Origin: Nematostella vectensis
Taxonomy: Eukaryota; Cnidaria; Anthozoa; Actiniaria; Edwardsiidae
Assembly (NCBI RefSeq): GCF_932526225.1
Contig: NC_064039.1
Coordinates: forward strand, 4,973,001 to 5,037,000
Length of the DNA stretch: 64,000 nucleotides
Direction: 5' to 3'
Every line of letters begins with the position of its first letter. Position 1 is the stretch's first letter. The notes under the pieces are model-generated. The model was not told where the DNA came from. It did not search any database and saw only the letters and a program-made list of their open reading frames with translations. The translations under genes and the position numbers were made by a program. Of the stretch, positions 43,601 through 54,394 are shown piece after piece.

Positions 43601-45810
43601 ACAAAAGGTTGAATCAAAATTCTTGATCTTCCTATTTCTGTGTTACATATTGGACAGGATCTGATTATGTTCTGAATACACCGATTTCTTCAAGCCCAGA
43701 ATCTATTTTTGCGGGATATTTAGAGTTAGAGGTCTTAAAAATTTCACAGAGCCCGGTGAAATCGTAAACCATGGAATGTTTTAATTGAGGAAAGAATCGG
43801 CACCTAAAATAGCGAGTCGTGCTTGGAAAATAACGCTTTTTTTCTAAGGATTATTTTACAAAAATAATCGATAAAAAGACTTAAAATTAAATAGCCAACT
43901 TAAAAATATCGAAATATTCACCACATCTTTGAGTTGATTAGGCAAAGAACATGCGGTAATTTGTTTACTCTGAAAACGCTTACCAGCATTTTCTTTGATT
44001 TATACTGTCACATTTATTCGAAAAAGATGCTACGCTTGAAAATAATAGCACTGCCATCCTCCAACAAACCTAATAGAATTTTAACTAGGATTAATGATAA
44101 GGTTTGAAGGTCACAGATTAGATGTTATTTGGGAAAACGGACTATGTGTTTGTATTCAAATCGCTATTGTGGTTACACAACGTGCCATGTCAATTCCTTG
44201 ATTCGCATAAAAATAATTAACTGAAATTCATTAATCTGAAGCGGGCACCGAAATTACAGACATAAAACGGTCTCAGAAAGGAAACACCGGGACGGATAGT
44301 TATTAAGATAGCTAAAACAGGTCAATCGGAATAGAGATGAGGTAAAAAAAATAGGGCAAAAATGCAGATTTGTCTATTGTTTTGTTTTGATAGAAAAAAA
44401 CGGCGCTCAAGCTTTGGAAACGTGCGACTAATACAAATTCAATTTGTGTAATAGAAATATGTCAAATTCTTCTCAGATGAAAAAAAATAAACGGACCACT
44501 TGGTAAAATAGACAGGTTCAAAAATTTGAAGTTAAGAACAGAGAAAGGATGAATTGATCGTTGTTTACCGATATGATCTCGACATTGAATACAAATTTTA
44601 ACCTATAACATTAGTGAACGTGCTTATTCGAAAAATACTCTCCACGCACTTTAGCGATGTGAAATCGTCTCTAAATCAAACACTAAACTTCCTTTGAATA
44701 TGATATAAACAAAGAATAATTTATTAGCGGAAAAATTAGGAGTAAAAATCAGGCCAGTTTTAAGCCGAAATCTAAGTAATGAGGCTAGCACATGGGAATT
44801 TTAACACTTCCGTGCATCGCAAGAAAGACAAAGGATAATCGCACTTTGGCAAAGTTTGCCTGAGAAATAAATTCCCATTTTAAAACTGAATATATAAGAT
44901 AAAAAGATGTCCTAATTTTAGATTTTCTGATAAAAAAATATCACATACGAAGGTCATCCCCAAGTGGACGTCTTCGTGTGTATGTGTTCTTTACATAGAT
45001 ACATTAACAAGAATAAATAATAAGAACTGCTGTGATTTCATTTAGGCGGCCGTTAAATAGTAAAATATGATCCTGAAAATTATTTTTAATCCATCTAGTA
45101 TTTTATATGGTTTCAATTTAACATTATATGCAATCGCTAACAATTTCAAAGTGGGAATTTCAACATAAACGCAGTGGTAAATCAACGAGCCATAATGTGT
45201 TCAACAAACAAATTTCAGAGCTCAGTGAGTTGACTAACGGGCCTTTTTAAGGACATTCGCCTCGTCAATTCCAATCCACAAAGAGTATAAATTAATATCC
45301 ATTATTTAATAAATTAAATTTGCTACCTTTCCATGTATTGACAGTCTTCCTTGAGGAGTATCTTCGGGTTTGAAATATAATCTAGCGGAAGCGAGTTTAC
45401 TATCACATCCAGAGTCATGCCAAATTAGTTGAAGCTCTGCAATGCATATCGGCAAATTGACGGCTTTTCGAACAAAATAGAACTCTCCAAGGCAGTAATT
45501 TTTTACTTTCTCCCCAGAGATAATTCTGAAGCCCTTGTAGAATGTATATGAGCCATGCCGTCCACAACTTGAGCCGATCCACTAGAAATACAGATCAATA
45601 ATTTAAAGTCAGTTAGGCGGTAATTCTGTCATGGTATGCTTTTACGGGAATTAAAATAAAAGTACTCTAAATAAGCAAATACAGGCGAACGAAACAAGCG
45701 AAAATTACAGTATAATCCTCTAAAAATATTCTCATAGAATACTGTAAATTTCAAGGAGCAAGCGAGTTTAAATTTGGAAATATATGTACCTGTACTTGCG
45801 GCGCGGTCAT
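34500..45810 (-). CDS. ARID5-like AT-rich interaction domain protein, 7 exons
   Basis: Nuclear DNA-binding and chromatin regulator of the ARID5A/ARID5B type. Exons (5' to 3' on minus): 45810-45790, 45581-45327, 40239-39822, 39613-38799, 38587-38429, 37992-37895, 37635-34500; phases agree and give about 1,633 residues. The N-terminal exons (MTAPQVQ then WIGSSCGRHGSYTFYKGF ... PEDTPQGR) match the ARID5B N-terminus closely although exon 2 contains no start codon. Then come a BAH-like region (YCRYASLKKRL, LGGI), a GRPRKKRK basic motif and the ARID (residues ~504-600: LGFKRVNLWTMYN, LGGYE, LWRQVYDALGG, TSAATYTRRHYER). The ~1,040-residue C-terminal exon is low complexity, Ser/Thr rich, with a SUMO-interaction-like VIDLTEN. 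Splice positions are inferred; alternative 5' exons may exist. Confidence 0.9.
38718..38783. repeat. CAA-type triplet microsatellite in an ARID5-like intron
   Basis: About 22 triplets, mainly CAA with a CGACGACGA interruption, lie just beyond the donor of the fourth coding exon. They read as poly-Gln or poly-Val in shadow frames but are intronic. Confidence 0.85.
40240..45326 (-). other. Large AT-rich intron of the ARID5-like gene
   Basis: 5.1 kb between the second and third coding exons. Strongly AT rich, with no coding exon, tandem array or inverted element that I can support. First introns of regulators often hold enhancers, but nothing specific is visible. Confidence 0.6.
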
Positions 45811-48800
45811 TGTGTGTAGTTTATCCTTCAAAATCTCTTCACATAGCATGGCAATGAGTTTTGGAGTTTGTCGATAACACGTGATCGCTGGTGAAACGTC
45901 ATCCGCGCCAAAGCCACATTTATTACATGAGGCTATGAAAATATATCCAAAACAGGACCGAATCAAAACACGATACTAACCCTGTCAGCACTCCAAGCTT
46001 TTTTTTTATCATCATGCTATGCAATATTTCATGAAATCCGACGATTTTGGGATTACTTTAAGCGAGAGATTTTAGGTCGTGTTAATCTGAAGGATGTCAT
46101 TTCCTCCCCACCCCTCTCTCCCCGACATCCGATTGTTTTGTTCGCATGTGTTGATTTATTTTGAGATAATTAAGATTTCGAATTCCATGCACGTAAATTA
46201 AAAGAAATATCAATACAAATCCTTTATATTTTTGGAGACGATCAAATGATTATTATAAAATGGAATTTCGACAATATCGTATTATTATGCTCCCCACGTT
46301 TATATTTTTTAAATGTTATCAAATTGAATAAGATAAACGAACGTGTTGATATCCTGTTCTCAAGGAAACCAAGTCTTCTATTATTCTAAACAAATTTGTA
46401 AATACACCGTAATAAAATACAAAAAAAAAATTAATAAAAATGGCTACTGTAGCTCATCATAAAATTTATAACGAAGGATTATTTTCTGAACTTTTTGCTT
46501 GGGGCTTTCGCACTTTTGCTAAAACATGTAAAAAAAATCATGCAATATTGATACGCATAGAAAAAATATTTTACAAAAAAATTACAAGGAAAAATAAGTA
46601 AGTAATATAGGCGGTACAGTAGCTCATAGGGAGTTTCATGGGTAAAATAACGACAAGGGAAAAGTGTATTGCCAATGAAGTAATATTTTCTAAAAAAAAA
46701 AAAAAAGGATTTGAATTCTAAATACATTTTCTAATTCAAATCTGTCAACCATGAAAATGTTTGAAAAACCGTCATGGTCGAGAAGATGTGAGCATTTATT
46801 AACCTAAAGCTAATATTGCGATTAAATGATTATTTAAATAGACTGAAACTAAGTATGACTAAAAATATGAAAAAAATATCAGCAGGAATTAGTATCTAGT
46901 TTAAATGAAATAAAAAATAATAATTCTATATTTTGTGACGGAAGCAAAATATAATTCTCTTATAATTAAAAACAAATGACATAATACAAAACAACAGGTT
47001 ATTGCACAGTAATAAAATATGAAACACGAGAAAGATCACAACAAAGAAAAATGATAAAACATCATAAATTACTAGATAGAAACATTTCATATAATGATAA
47101 AATAATCGCAAAAGTGCTAGGTAAATCTCAGAAGAAAAACAATAAGAAAAGCATTTTGAAAAATCATTAATATTTTATTGACTTGAATTTATTTTGAGGT
47201 TACAAAAATGAAATATTGGAACAAATGTTTTTGCTTTAAAAATGAAACTACACAGAGTCATTTCAAAATTACTTTGAATGGCCTGCCGCTCTTCAAACAA
47301 TAAGTGTTGTGGGTTAAGAGGTTTGTGTGCAATTTGCATAGCTAAGAAGCATACCTGCTGCTTGAGGTATTCCAGCACACGTGTGAAAAACAAATAGCAT
47401 TATCAATAGCTGAATATATTATATTGTGAGAAACCAGGATCTGTAATCTCACAGTATAGCTAAAATAACTTGAGCGATAGCTGTTAACCATTGAAGATAA
47501 ATGTAAACATGAGAATTTGAATATTATTTTTTCTCTGTAAGTTCATATGTTTTGCAACTCTTTAACAGAAAAACATCTTAAATGCATCAATACGATGGAC
47601 ATGATGTGTTATTGACATTTATATAGCAACACAAGAGGGCTTATAAAGTCTGTTTTTTTAACAACATTAAAATCTCTAAAAAAATAAGATTAAAACAAGT
47701 CAAGTTATACCAGATTCGTAGGAAAAATGCTATTTATAAACTATTCATTCAGGTACATTTAAGAATTAAGGTACATTAGTGATTAACATGATATTTTTTT
47801 CATTGATATACATTTCACATAAACATTTGTAATCCTCCTACAAACCCCCCCTCACTTTTTGATTTGACAAAATAGGGAATAGATAATTAAGTCATTACAA
47901 GACACAGTATCATACATACATAAAAGATGACATTGAGAATAAAAGGTACAGCATAATTTATAGCCCATATCTATGTGCTGAAATAGAAAGGAACCTAGTT
48001 GATGGAAACTCCAAACTACGACAATTTGGAATTTTCATTTTAAAAATTATTCAAACATTATTATTATGGCTGCATCAAATAAAACAAAGCATGTTGATAA
48101 CAAAAAAAACTTCATTAGCAACAAAAATGCAACAACCTCCATCCGAGGCATGTTAAATTTTTGAAAAAACTCATTTTGAAACTAAGTGATCACCAGTGCC
48201 AATCTGATGGCATCAAATCATCATTTATTTTGTTGAGTCAATTTTCTATAAATTTTCAGTTCAGCTGCTACCCCCATATTTCCAGAATAAAGACTTAGCC
48301 TGCAAATTCAGGCATTTACCCGGTGCTTTTATAGCAAAATGGCATTTCTTCCCTCTCTCTCCTAACCCTCCCTCTCCCCTTGTTTTCAATTTTTCCTTAA
48401 ATCCAAAATGGCGGCTATAAAAACACGGGCAAACACCTGCACTGCAGGCTAAAAAAGACTTTTAGACCATTCTTCAAGATACAGTATATGTATTTAGGCC
48501 TACTCAAAAACCCGGAGAATAATGGCAAATTTTTGCATATTATTTTTGGATAATTTTTTATGAATATCACTAAAAACTTACTTTGGGGAAAAGCATGTCC
48601 CAGTTCAATAAACAATAAAACACAGCCCAAATAGAAGCCCAACAAATAATGAAGCAAATTTTGTTTAGAATTTGAAGCCAAAGTTTTCAATGGGAAAAAA
48701 TTGTTTTCATGTTAAATGTCAATTCTAAACTAGTTTCTATAAAGACAGCTAAAGTTCATACCTCCAAAGAAACAAAAAGGAGACTAGAACCTTTTTTTGA

Positions 48801-48989
48801 CTTTTAGTGAATAGAGAAGTTGGTTTGTCAGCACACACTCCCATCCTTTCTAGATGTGAAACTTGGTGTTTTCATGTCATAGTTTGGAGGAAAACTACTG
48901 AAATGTCCCAGAAGAACCCATTTACAAAAGTTTGTAAAAAAAAACCCAATCCTTTCACATAATGTAAAAACAATCTTATAGAAGAAACA
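45811..48989. other. AT-rich region upstream of the ARID5-like gene
   Basis: Should contain the ARID5-like promoter and 5' UTR. No gene is supported. An isolated AAAATGGCGGC at about 48404 resembles a YY1 or start-codon motif but its frame closes after 14 codons. Confidence 0.5.
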
Positions 48990-48998
48990 AAAATCTTA

Positions 48999-49087
48999 AA
49001 ATGGGGGGGACTGGGGGGTTTCATAGAAACGAGTGGGAGGCGCGAATCGCCCCTCCGGGCCTCCCAGCCCTGTCTTAGGCTTGGGAG
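48999..49087 (+). repeat. Left terminal inverted repeat
   Basis: Pairs in inverted orientation with 59049-59137. Includes GAGTGGGAGGCGCGAATCGC and GTCTTAGGCTTGGGAG. Agreement is high apart from homopolymer lengths. Confidence 0.85.
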
Positions 49088-49092
49088 AGGAC

Positions 49093-49984
49093 CGCCTGGA
49101 GCAGGGCATACAGTCAGAAAACATGCGCAAGCTTCGCTCAAAGGCTGGTGATAAAGCGACTAGTAACGCCAAGGAGAACGCTCTAAACGCCGCCCACGGG
49201 GCGAAGTACACCCTCACGCTAGACCATTCTCTGCTGACCACGGCGTACTGTACCCAAGGGCGCTCTCCCAGGCGCTGCTCTTCGAGATCACGCTCGCAAC
49301 GGTTGACCAGGTAGTAGTCGGAAGCGATGCTACCAAATTATCCTATGGCATCAAAAATCTAGAGCTGGAATACAAAAGCCTGAGGGACCACAACCTCGCC
49401 CGGTCTGCAGCCGCTGCCTACCAAAACGGCACAACGTTCTTCTACGAGCAAGTGAACCTCCACAAGACCTTTGTGATTAGCAAAGGGACGGACAGCATAA
49501 TCAACAAGAGTGTCAACCTGCCGCAAAGGTCTATGAGTGGTCTGTTGCTCCTCTTTGTGGAACCATACACGGCAGGGGCTCGCTACTCTGAGAAGTTCGT
49601 GTACCCCGACATCAAGAGCGTTAGCGTTACGATCGACGGCATGCCAAACAAGGTCTTCAGCCAGGGGCTGCGCCCCACGGATTTCTGGAGGGCCTTCATG
49701 TACTCTTTCATCTTCTCTTCTGAGAGCTCCGAGCCGTAGTCATGCAGGATAGCTTTCATGTCCGCCTTGCTCTGGGCCAATCGGCCCTGAGTCGTTCTAT
49801 GGCGATAACAAGTTTGCTCTGTGGATCGACCTTCGAACGACGATTGGTCATTACCCGCGACGGTGTGCACCTCGAGATAAAACGCACGGCAAGCGGCACG
49901 GGTACCATAAACTGTCACGTGTTTGTGGTGGCCGACGCCCAAATGAACCTTATGAACAGACAGCTAGAGTCCATACAATACTGA
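49093..49984 (+). pseudogene. Broken Polinton-type major capsid protein (double jelly roll), C-terminal part
   Basis: Recognised by short family-like segments spread over three frames: KYTLTLDH near 49205, a HGVLYPRAL-type segment near 49240, MSGLLLLFVEPYT near 49530-49575, SVTIDGMPNKVF near 49630, and CHVFVVADAQMN near 49920. The frame changes near 49230 and again in the 49770-49850 region, and an inverted ATPase fragment interrupts it at 49689-49773. The N-terminal half is missing because the left inverted repeat begins immediately upstream. It cannot encode a capsid. Identification rests on remembered motifs plus position next to the packaging ATPase. Confidence 0.6.
49689..49773 (-). repeat. 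Inverted copy of an ATPase gene fragment
   Basis: The minus strand here matches 50471-50556 of the ATPase gene with only a few mismatches (shared KADM-AILHDYG and KEYMKAL coding). It lies inverted within the capsid remnant. Confidence 0.85.
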
Positions 49985-50024
49985 GCACAGACACGAAGTG
50001 CGCGAAGCGCTGCGGCAGCGCGGT

Positions 50025-50627
50025 ATGGACCCGAAAAACATCCCATTTAACGCTCTCATCGTGGGCCCGACGTCATGCGGGAAGACCCGATTCATAGTGG
50101 ACCGGCTGCGCGGCCCTTTCCGGGGCAAGTTTGACTACATCGTACTCATGTGCCCTACCTTTGTCTACAACAAAACATACGACGGCTTCAGCGAGGGCGA
50201 CAATCGTCTGTTTGTCATCGCACCTGAGGCGGGTCAGATCGACATACTGCTGAGGTTTATCTCCGCTCTCTTCGAAGGCACTAATACGCTAATCATACTC
50301 GACGACTGTGCGGCTTCGAAAGACGTAAAGAGGCGCTCTGACCAGCTCGTCAACTTGGCGTTCAGCGCGCGCCACGTGGGTATTAGCGTGTGGGTGATCA
50401 CGCAGCAGCTCACCAGCATCACGAAGCCGTTCCGTGAGAACATCGCGGCCTTGGTGGTCTTCTATACCCCGAGCAAGGCGGACATGAACGCTATCCTGCA
50501 TGACTACGGCGCGGAGCTCTCAAAAGAGAAGATGAAAGAGTACATGAAGGCCCTCAAGACAAAAAAGTTCTCGAAGTTAGAGTTTTGCTTGCGTCACCCT
50601 TATACCATCGCCCTAGTTGAACGGTAA
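50025..50627 (+). CDS. Polinton-type DNA packaging ATPase (A32/FtsK-HerA superfamily)
   Basis: About 200 residues from ATG 50025 (MDPKNIPFN); an in-frame GTG at 49998 gives nine more. Walker A is GPTSCGKT (~residues 15-22), Walker B is LIILDDC with acidic residues, and VWVITQQ is a sensor-type motif. In Polintons this motor would pump DNA into capsids. It follows the capsid remnant directly, the usual Polinton order. The reading frame is intact although its neighbours are broken, so this copy died recently. An 86-bp stretch is repeated upside down upstream. Confidence 0.82.
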   Translation: MDPKNIPFNALIVGPTSCGKTRFIVDRLRGPFRGKFDYIVLMCPTFVYNKTYDGFSEGDNRLFVIAPEAGQIDILLRFISALFEGTNTLIILDDCAASKDVKRRSDQLVNLAFSARHVGISVWVITQQLTSITKPFRENIAALVVFYTPSKADMNAILHDYGAELSKEKMKEYMKALKTKKFSKLEFCLRHPYTIALVER

Positions 50628-50710
50628 GCGCAGTAAACCACCGCCCACGTATGCCCTAGGGCATAACGCATTGATCAACGTGTTGCACCTTAGCCACGGC
50701 AGGGGGGTGC

Positions 50711-51328
50711 ATGATGAGCGACGAATACTTTGAGAGTCTTCTTGAGGGGGGCGCCGCCGGCCTCCCGGCCGTCGAGTCGTTGGGCTGCTCGACGCAGCCT
50801 GCCGGAACGGCAACTGGAGGTGAGCAAACTGAGATAGCAGACGCGAGGGAGAAACTCGCGACTCTCGTAGCCTCGGGAAAGTCGAGAGAAATAGTAGACA
50901 AGGCCCTGACTCACGACGACGTCAAACGCATGAGCGCCGAGGAGGTGAGGAAGTACGAGAAGCGATACGAGACCGCTCTAGCCAGCCGGACTACAGACGC
51001 CCTGGCAGACAGCTTTCTGAAGCTTACGACCAAGCTAATAGGCATGGCGCTGCCGATAGACAGTGTGGTCGATCTTCACAATGACCTAGTGTCCGACTAC
51101 ATCATCAACAACGAGCTCCGCACATTGTGCGGAAGCCTGTCTCTACGCTGCGGTCGTTTAATGGCTTTAGCCGTCGGGGCGTTAAACGTAGCACGTCATG
51201 TGAACACCGCCGGAACGGCAAGCGCTGACACGCGGTTTCAACACGAGTTAGCAGTCGCGGACTCACCAGTGGTTTGCCCGCAAAAGCACAGTGGCGAGTC
51301 TGCCATCCCAGAGCAGACGTTCATTTGA
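50711..51328 (+). CDS. Polinton-associated hypothetical protein, 205 residues
   Basis: An intact frame follows the ATPase by 83 bp on the same strand. The centre is helical and charged (THDDVKRMSAEEVRKYEKRYE), then comes a segment ALPIDSVVDLHNDLVSDYII and a more hydrophobic GRLMALAVGALNVA stretch. No catalytic motif is seen. The arrangement is familiar from cnidarian Polinton-like elements, but I cannot assign a function; a virion-associated role is a guess from position. Confidence 0.55.
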   Translation: MMSDEYFESLLEGGAAGLPAVESLGCSTQPAGTATGGEQTEIADAREKLATLVASGKSREIVDKALTHDDVKRMSAEEVRKYEKRYETALASRTTDALADSFLKLTTKLIGMALPIDSVVDLHNDLVSDYIINNELRTLCGSLSLRCGRLMALAVGALNVARHVNTAGTASADTRFQHELAVADSPVVCPQKHSGESAIPEQTFI

Positions 51329-51369
51329 AAGCTTGCCACTTCTTCAGCAACCAAGTAGTTGCATCACAA

Positions 51370-51600
51370 ATGGAAGAACCTCAAGGAAGTACTAGTGCCC
51401 AGCATCTCGCGGAACCTGACATACAAGCTGCGGAACAAGCTGCTCATGAACCTGCACGTACACCACGGCGTTGGCGGAGAGAATCACGAGCCCCGAACCA
51501 CCCGCGACCCGACCTAAACACCCTGGGCGAGTCAAAGCTGGAAGGCGCTTGGCAGAGCGGAACCGACTTAACAGAGCGAAGAAAGAGACACTTCATGTAG
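51370..51600 (+). CDS. Small basic ORF of the element, 76 residues
   Basis: Starts MEEPQGSTS and ends with a basic ERRKRHFM tail. Pro/Arg rich centre (RTPRRWRRES). No family recognised. It keeps the strand and spacing of its neighbours, which is the only support. Confidence 0.35.
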   Translation: MEEPQGSTSAQHLAEPDIQAAEQAAHEPARTPRRWRRESRAPNHPRPDLNTLGESKLEGAWQSGTDLTERRKRHFM

Positions 51601-51670
51601 TGTCAAAACGTTGGGTCGCCGGTCGCTAGCGAGCCGCAGGGACGCGAGGGCTTGCACGCGCGCGCCGAAG

Positions 51671-51982
51671 ATGCCTTCGGCACACACACCAGTCCCGGAA
51701 AGCAACTCTGCTTGGTCGGCTAGCTCGGTTATCGGGGTCGCTGGTCTTCTAGTGTCATTGATCGGCCTCTACACACGTAGGCGGGAGCTAGCTGCCGCGT
51801 TCACTCGTACACCAGCTGTTAACCAGCGAGCTACCGATCCGCATGTAGCGGCCGACGACGTGACTCCGCCCGCAAGGCCGCTGGCGGCCGCACAGCAGAC
51901 CAAGGATCGACCGCTTGCCGTTCCGGCGACAGCGCTTCGCGCTCCCGGACAGTGCAAATCTCGGCTGTTAGCCATGGAGTGA
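51671..51982 (+). CDS. Small membrane ORF of the element, 103 residues
   Basis: A single hydrophobic segment near residues 15-33 (VIGVAGLLVSLIGLY) is followed by YTRRREL and a Pro/Ala-rich hydrophilic tail. Single-span layout resembles small virion membrane-active proteins in general, but there is no homology I can name. Confidence 0.4.
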   Translation: MPSAHTPVPESNSAWSASSVIGVAGLLVSLIGLYTRRRELAAAFTRTPAVNQRATDPHVAADDVTPPARPLAAAQQTKDRPLAVPATALRAPGQCKSRLLAME

Positions 51983-52035
51983 GCAGACATTTAGACACGA
52001 GGGCCCCACCCATATCCGCACGTCCGTGCACCGCA

Positions 52036-52260
52036 ATGTCGACGACGCAGCAGAACAAGATTACAAAGACCATCACCGACGCCGCAGTCATAACCAGCCT
52101 CGTCGCCGGTATCGGCTGGGTTGGGCGCAAGGTCTTGCGCGAGGACTTTACCAAAGACCCCTCCGCGAACGCCATGAACTACGCAAAAATGACTGCCGCC
52201 GTCGCAGGTGCTGTCGCTTTGAAGGGTTACCTTGAGGACCAGAAGATCCTGCCCATGTAG
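52036..52260 (+). CDS. Small hydrophobic ORF of the element, 74 residues
   Basis: Starts MSTTQQNKITKT and has two hydrophobic stretches (AAVITSLVAGIGWVG and MTAAVAGAVALKG), so a two-span membrane peptide is likely. Intact frame, same strand as neighbours. Function unknown. Confidence 0.45.
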   Translation: MSTTQQNKITKTITDAAVITSLVAGIGWVGRKVLREDFTKDPSANAMNYAKMTAAVAGAVALKGYLEDQKILPM

Positions 52261-52363
52261 TAGTGTACTGTGGCACACTACTACATTTGTAAGCCATGTA
52301 TTAGACTCGTGTTCACACACAGCACGTGAAGTGTGCGCACATGAAACGTACACACACTACTCG

Positions 52364-52946
52364 ATGGCCTCAATCGCGATTTTGGTTGGCGGAGCCGTCC
52401 TAAACGCGACTGCATTCGTTGGTGGCAACTACCTTGCAAAGTTCCTGTCGAACGATGAGAGCCCTGCCTTAGCTGAGAAGGAGAGGCACGACAAGGCCCT
52501 AGAGAAATACCAACAAGACTTTGGACGCTACCAACAGCGGCGACAAAAAAATCCTCGATTGGCAAGCTCAAAGTCGCGAGAGAGGGTCCCTCGCAAAGCA
52601 AAACTTCACCGACACTGACTACGCGCTCAAACTCTACAACCAGACCCCGCCAAAACAATCCCCGGAGTCGATGCGGGCTCCTGAGCTGTCCGACTACTAC
52701 ATCCCCAGCAAAACGCAGAAAAACGCCGAGTTGGCGCCGGCGCTCTCGCCATCGGCTACACAGCTAGCCGCTTGCTGTGATGCAGCTGCCGTTCCAGCGC
52801 TGCGTCTAGGCGGCCTTTTTCCATACTGCGCGTATACGCATGCGTATTCGTATAAGATGATCGCAGACCAGCTGTGGAGTGCTATGCACGAGGTAGCAGC
52901 CGCTGCTAAGCGAGTGATACCGAAAGTGCGGTCGATGGGTGGGTGA
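52364..52946 (+). pseudogene. Polinton-associated hypothetical protein with a frameshift at an A7 run
   Basis: The first frame starts MASIAILVGGAVLNATAFVGG, a hydrophobic N-terminus I associate with a small conserved gene of cnidarian Polinton-like elements, then continues as charged helix (KERHDKALEKYQQDFGRYQ). At the run of seven A (52545-52551) the sensible continuation (KILDWQAQ, later SDYYIPSKTQKN) moves to the +1 frame and runs to 52946, while the first frame stops at 52618. A one-base slippage in the homopolymer explains the break. Function unknown. Confidence 0.55.
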
Positions 52947-53162
52947 CACCGAAGGTGTCGTAGCTTTGGTGACATTGCTAACCGAAGCCTCGAGCTGTGG
53001 CGCGCAGACAGGGAGTGCGCTAAGAGATTCGCCAATGCCGTTCTCCGGGGGCCTACCGACCTCAGAAAGACCGCCTCGGCACTATCCGAGCAGACGGCAA
53101 CCGCCTGTTGGAGACTGATACACCTGTTGCAATGTATCGCGATACATTATTGCCGACACGTA

Positions 53163-54122
53163 ATGGCGGCGAAGCGCATGTCCGACGAAGAACTCGATGC
53201 GTTCTTTCGTCCTATATACTACGCCAGAGGCGGCTTCCAGGGAGTTACCGCTCTGCATGTCAAACTTCCCAAGGGCTCAGCCTCCATAAATCGAGTGCGC
53301 AAGTGGGTAAGCTCGCAGCCCGTCGGGGGCTACACACAGACACCCCCTCCTCCGACTACCTACGCCCACTTCTCGGAGCAGATACCAAACCGTATCCACC
53401 AGTCGGACCTGCTATTCTTGCCAACCGACCGCGGGTACAAGTATGCCCTGACTGTCGTTGACGTTGCTTCACGATATAAAGCCGCCCGCCCACTGAGGAC
53501 TAAGAGCGCGGCCGTCGTCTCCCGCGAACTCGCTGACATCTATGCAGAGGGACCTCTCACATGGCCTAAAGTCCTCATGGTTGATGACGGCACGGAGTTC
53601 AATGGTGCTACCACAAAGCTCCAAACAGACCACGAGGTGGAGGTCCGACGGGCTGAGCCAGGGCACCACAGGAGCCAAGCTCTCGCCGAGTCTTTCCATC
53701 GCTGGCTGGCACAGCGCCTATTTCGTGCGCAGTACTCGAAGGAGCTTGCATCCGGCGAGACAAACCGCGAGTGGGTTACTGCTTTGCCAATCGTCATCTC
53801 GGACATAAACGCAACGAAGACTCGCATGACTGGCTTTGCGCCTAAAGACGCCATAAAGCTGAGGCGCGTGCCTCTCAAAGCCGAAAAGCCCCCCTTAGAG
53901 GTCCCCTTAGAGGTCGGAACGGAGGTGTACATCGCCTTAAACGAGGAAGACTTTCAGGACAAGGGCCGACGGCGAGCGACGGACCCGTTGTGGACAAGCA
54001 AGGCATACCCAATACTAAAGAGGGTCATGGAGCCTGGACAGTCAGTGTTGTATTACACGGCGTACTCTAAGCACGGCTTCACGCGTTCGCAGTTGCGTAG
54101 CGCGACGCTAGCGCCACGCTAG
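53163..54122 (+). CDS. Retroviral-type (rve) integrase of the Polinton-like element
   Basis: 319 residues from ATG 53163 (MAAKRMSDEELDAFF). The catalytic DDE triad is visible: D82 in HQSDLLFLP, D141 in VLMVDDGTEF, E176 in ALAESFHR, with 34 residues between the last two (typical D,D-35-E). An N-terminal helical region precedes it and a C-terminal SH3-like region (GTEVYIALNEEDF) follows. The enzyme would insert element ends into host DNA. The frame is intact. It is tail-to-tail with the polymerase gene. Confidence 0.85.
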   Translation: MAAKRMSDEELDAFFRPIYYARGGFQGVTALHVKLPKGSASINRVRKWVSSQPVGGYTQTPPPPTTYAHFSEQIPNRIHQSDLLFLPTDRGYKYALTVVDVASRYKAARPLRTKSAAVVSRELADIYAEGPLTWPKVLMVDDGTEFNGATTKLQTDHEVEVRRAEPGHHRSQALAESFHRWLAQRLFRAQYSKELASGETNREWVTALPIVISDINATKTRMTGFAPKDAIKLRRVPLKAEKPPLEVPLEVGTEVYIALNEEDFQDKGRRRATDPLWTSKAYPILKRVMEPGQSVLYYTAYSKHGFTRSQLRSATLAPR

Positions 54123-54394
54123 CGTGATCAGCGCTTGTGCCTTCTATTGCAGCTAAAGCACGTGAGTCTGACATTCCACTAGCAGTGACCCTGACTGTCG
54201 TCCAGCCGGTCGATACTGAAGCATTGGGGATGACTCTTGGTGTACCCCTGAAGCAGAAGCTGAGTGCCACAGACCGTGCACTTCTTTTCCGCGTCAGCAA
54301 TCATGCCGAGTACGTGGTCTACCGTCAGAACGTGGTGCGGTCCCGTGTACTTTGTGCGACCCTTTTGCCTGTCGTCTATAGCGTATCGCTTGAT

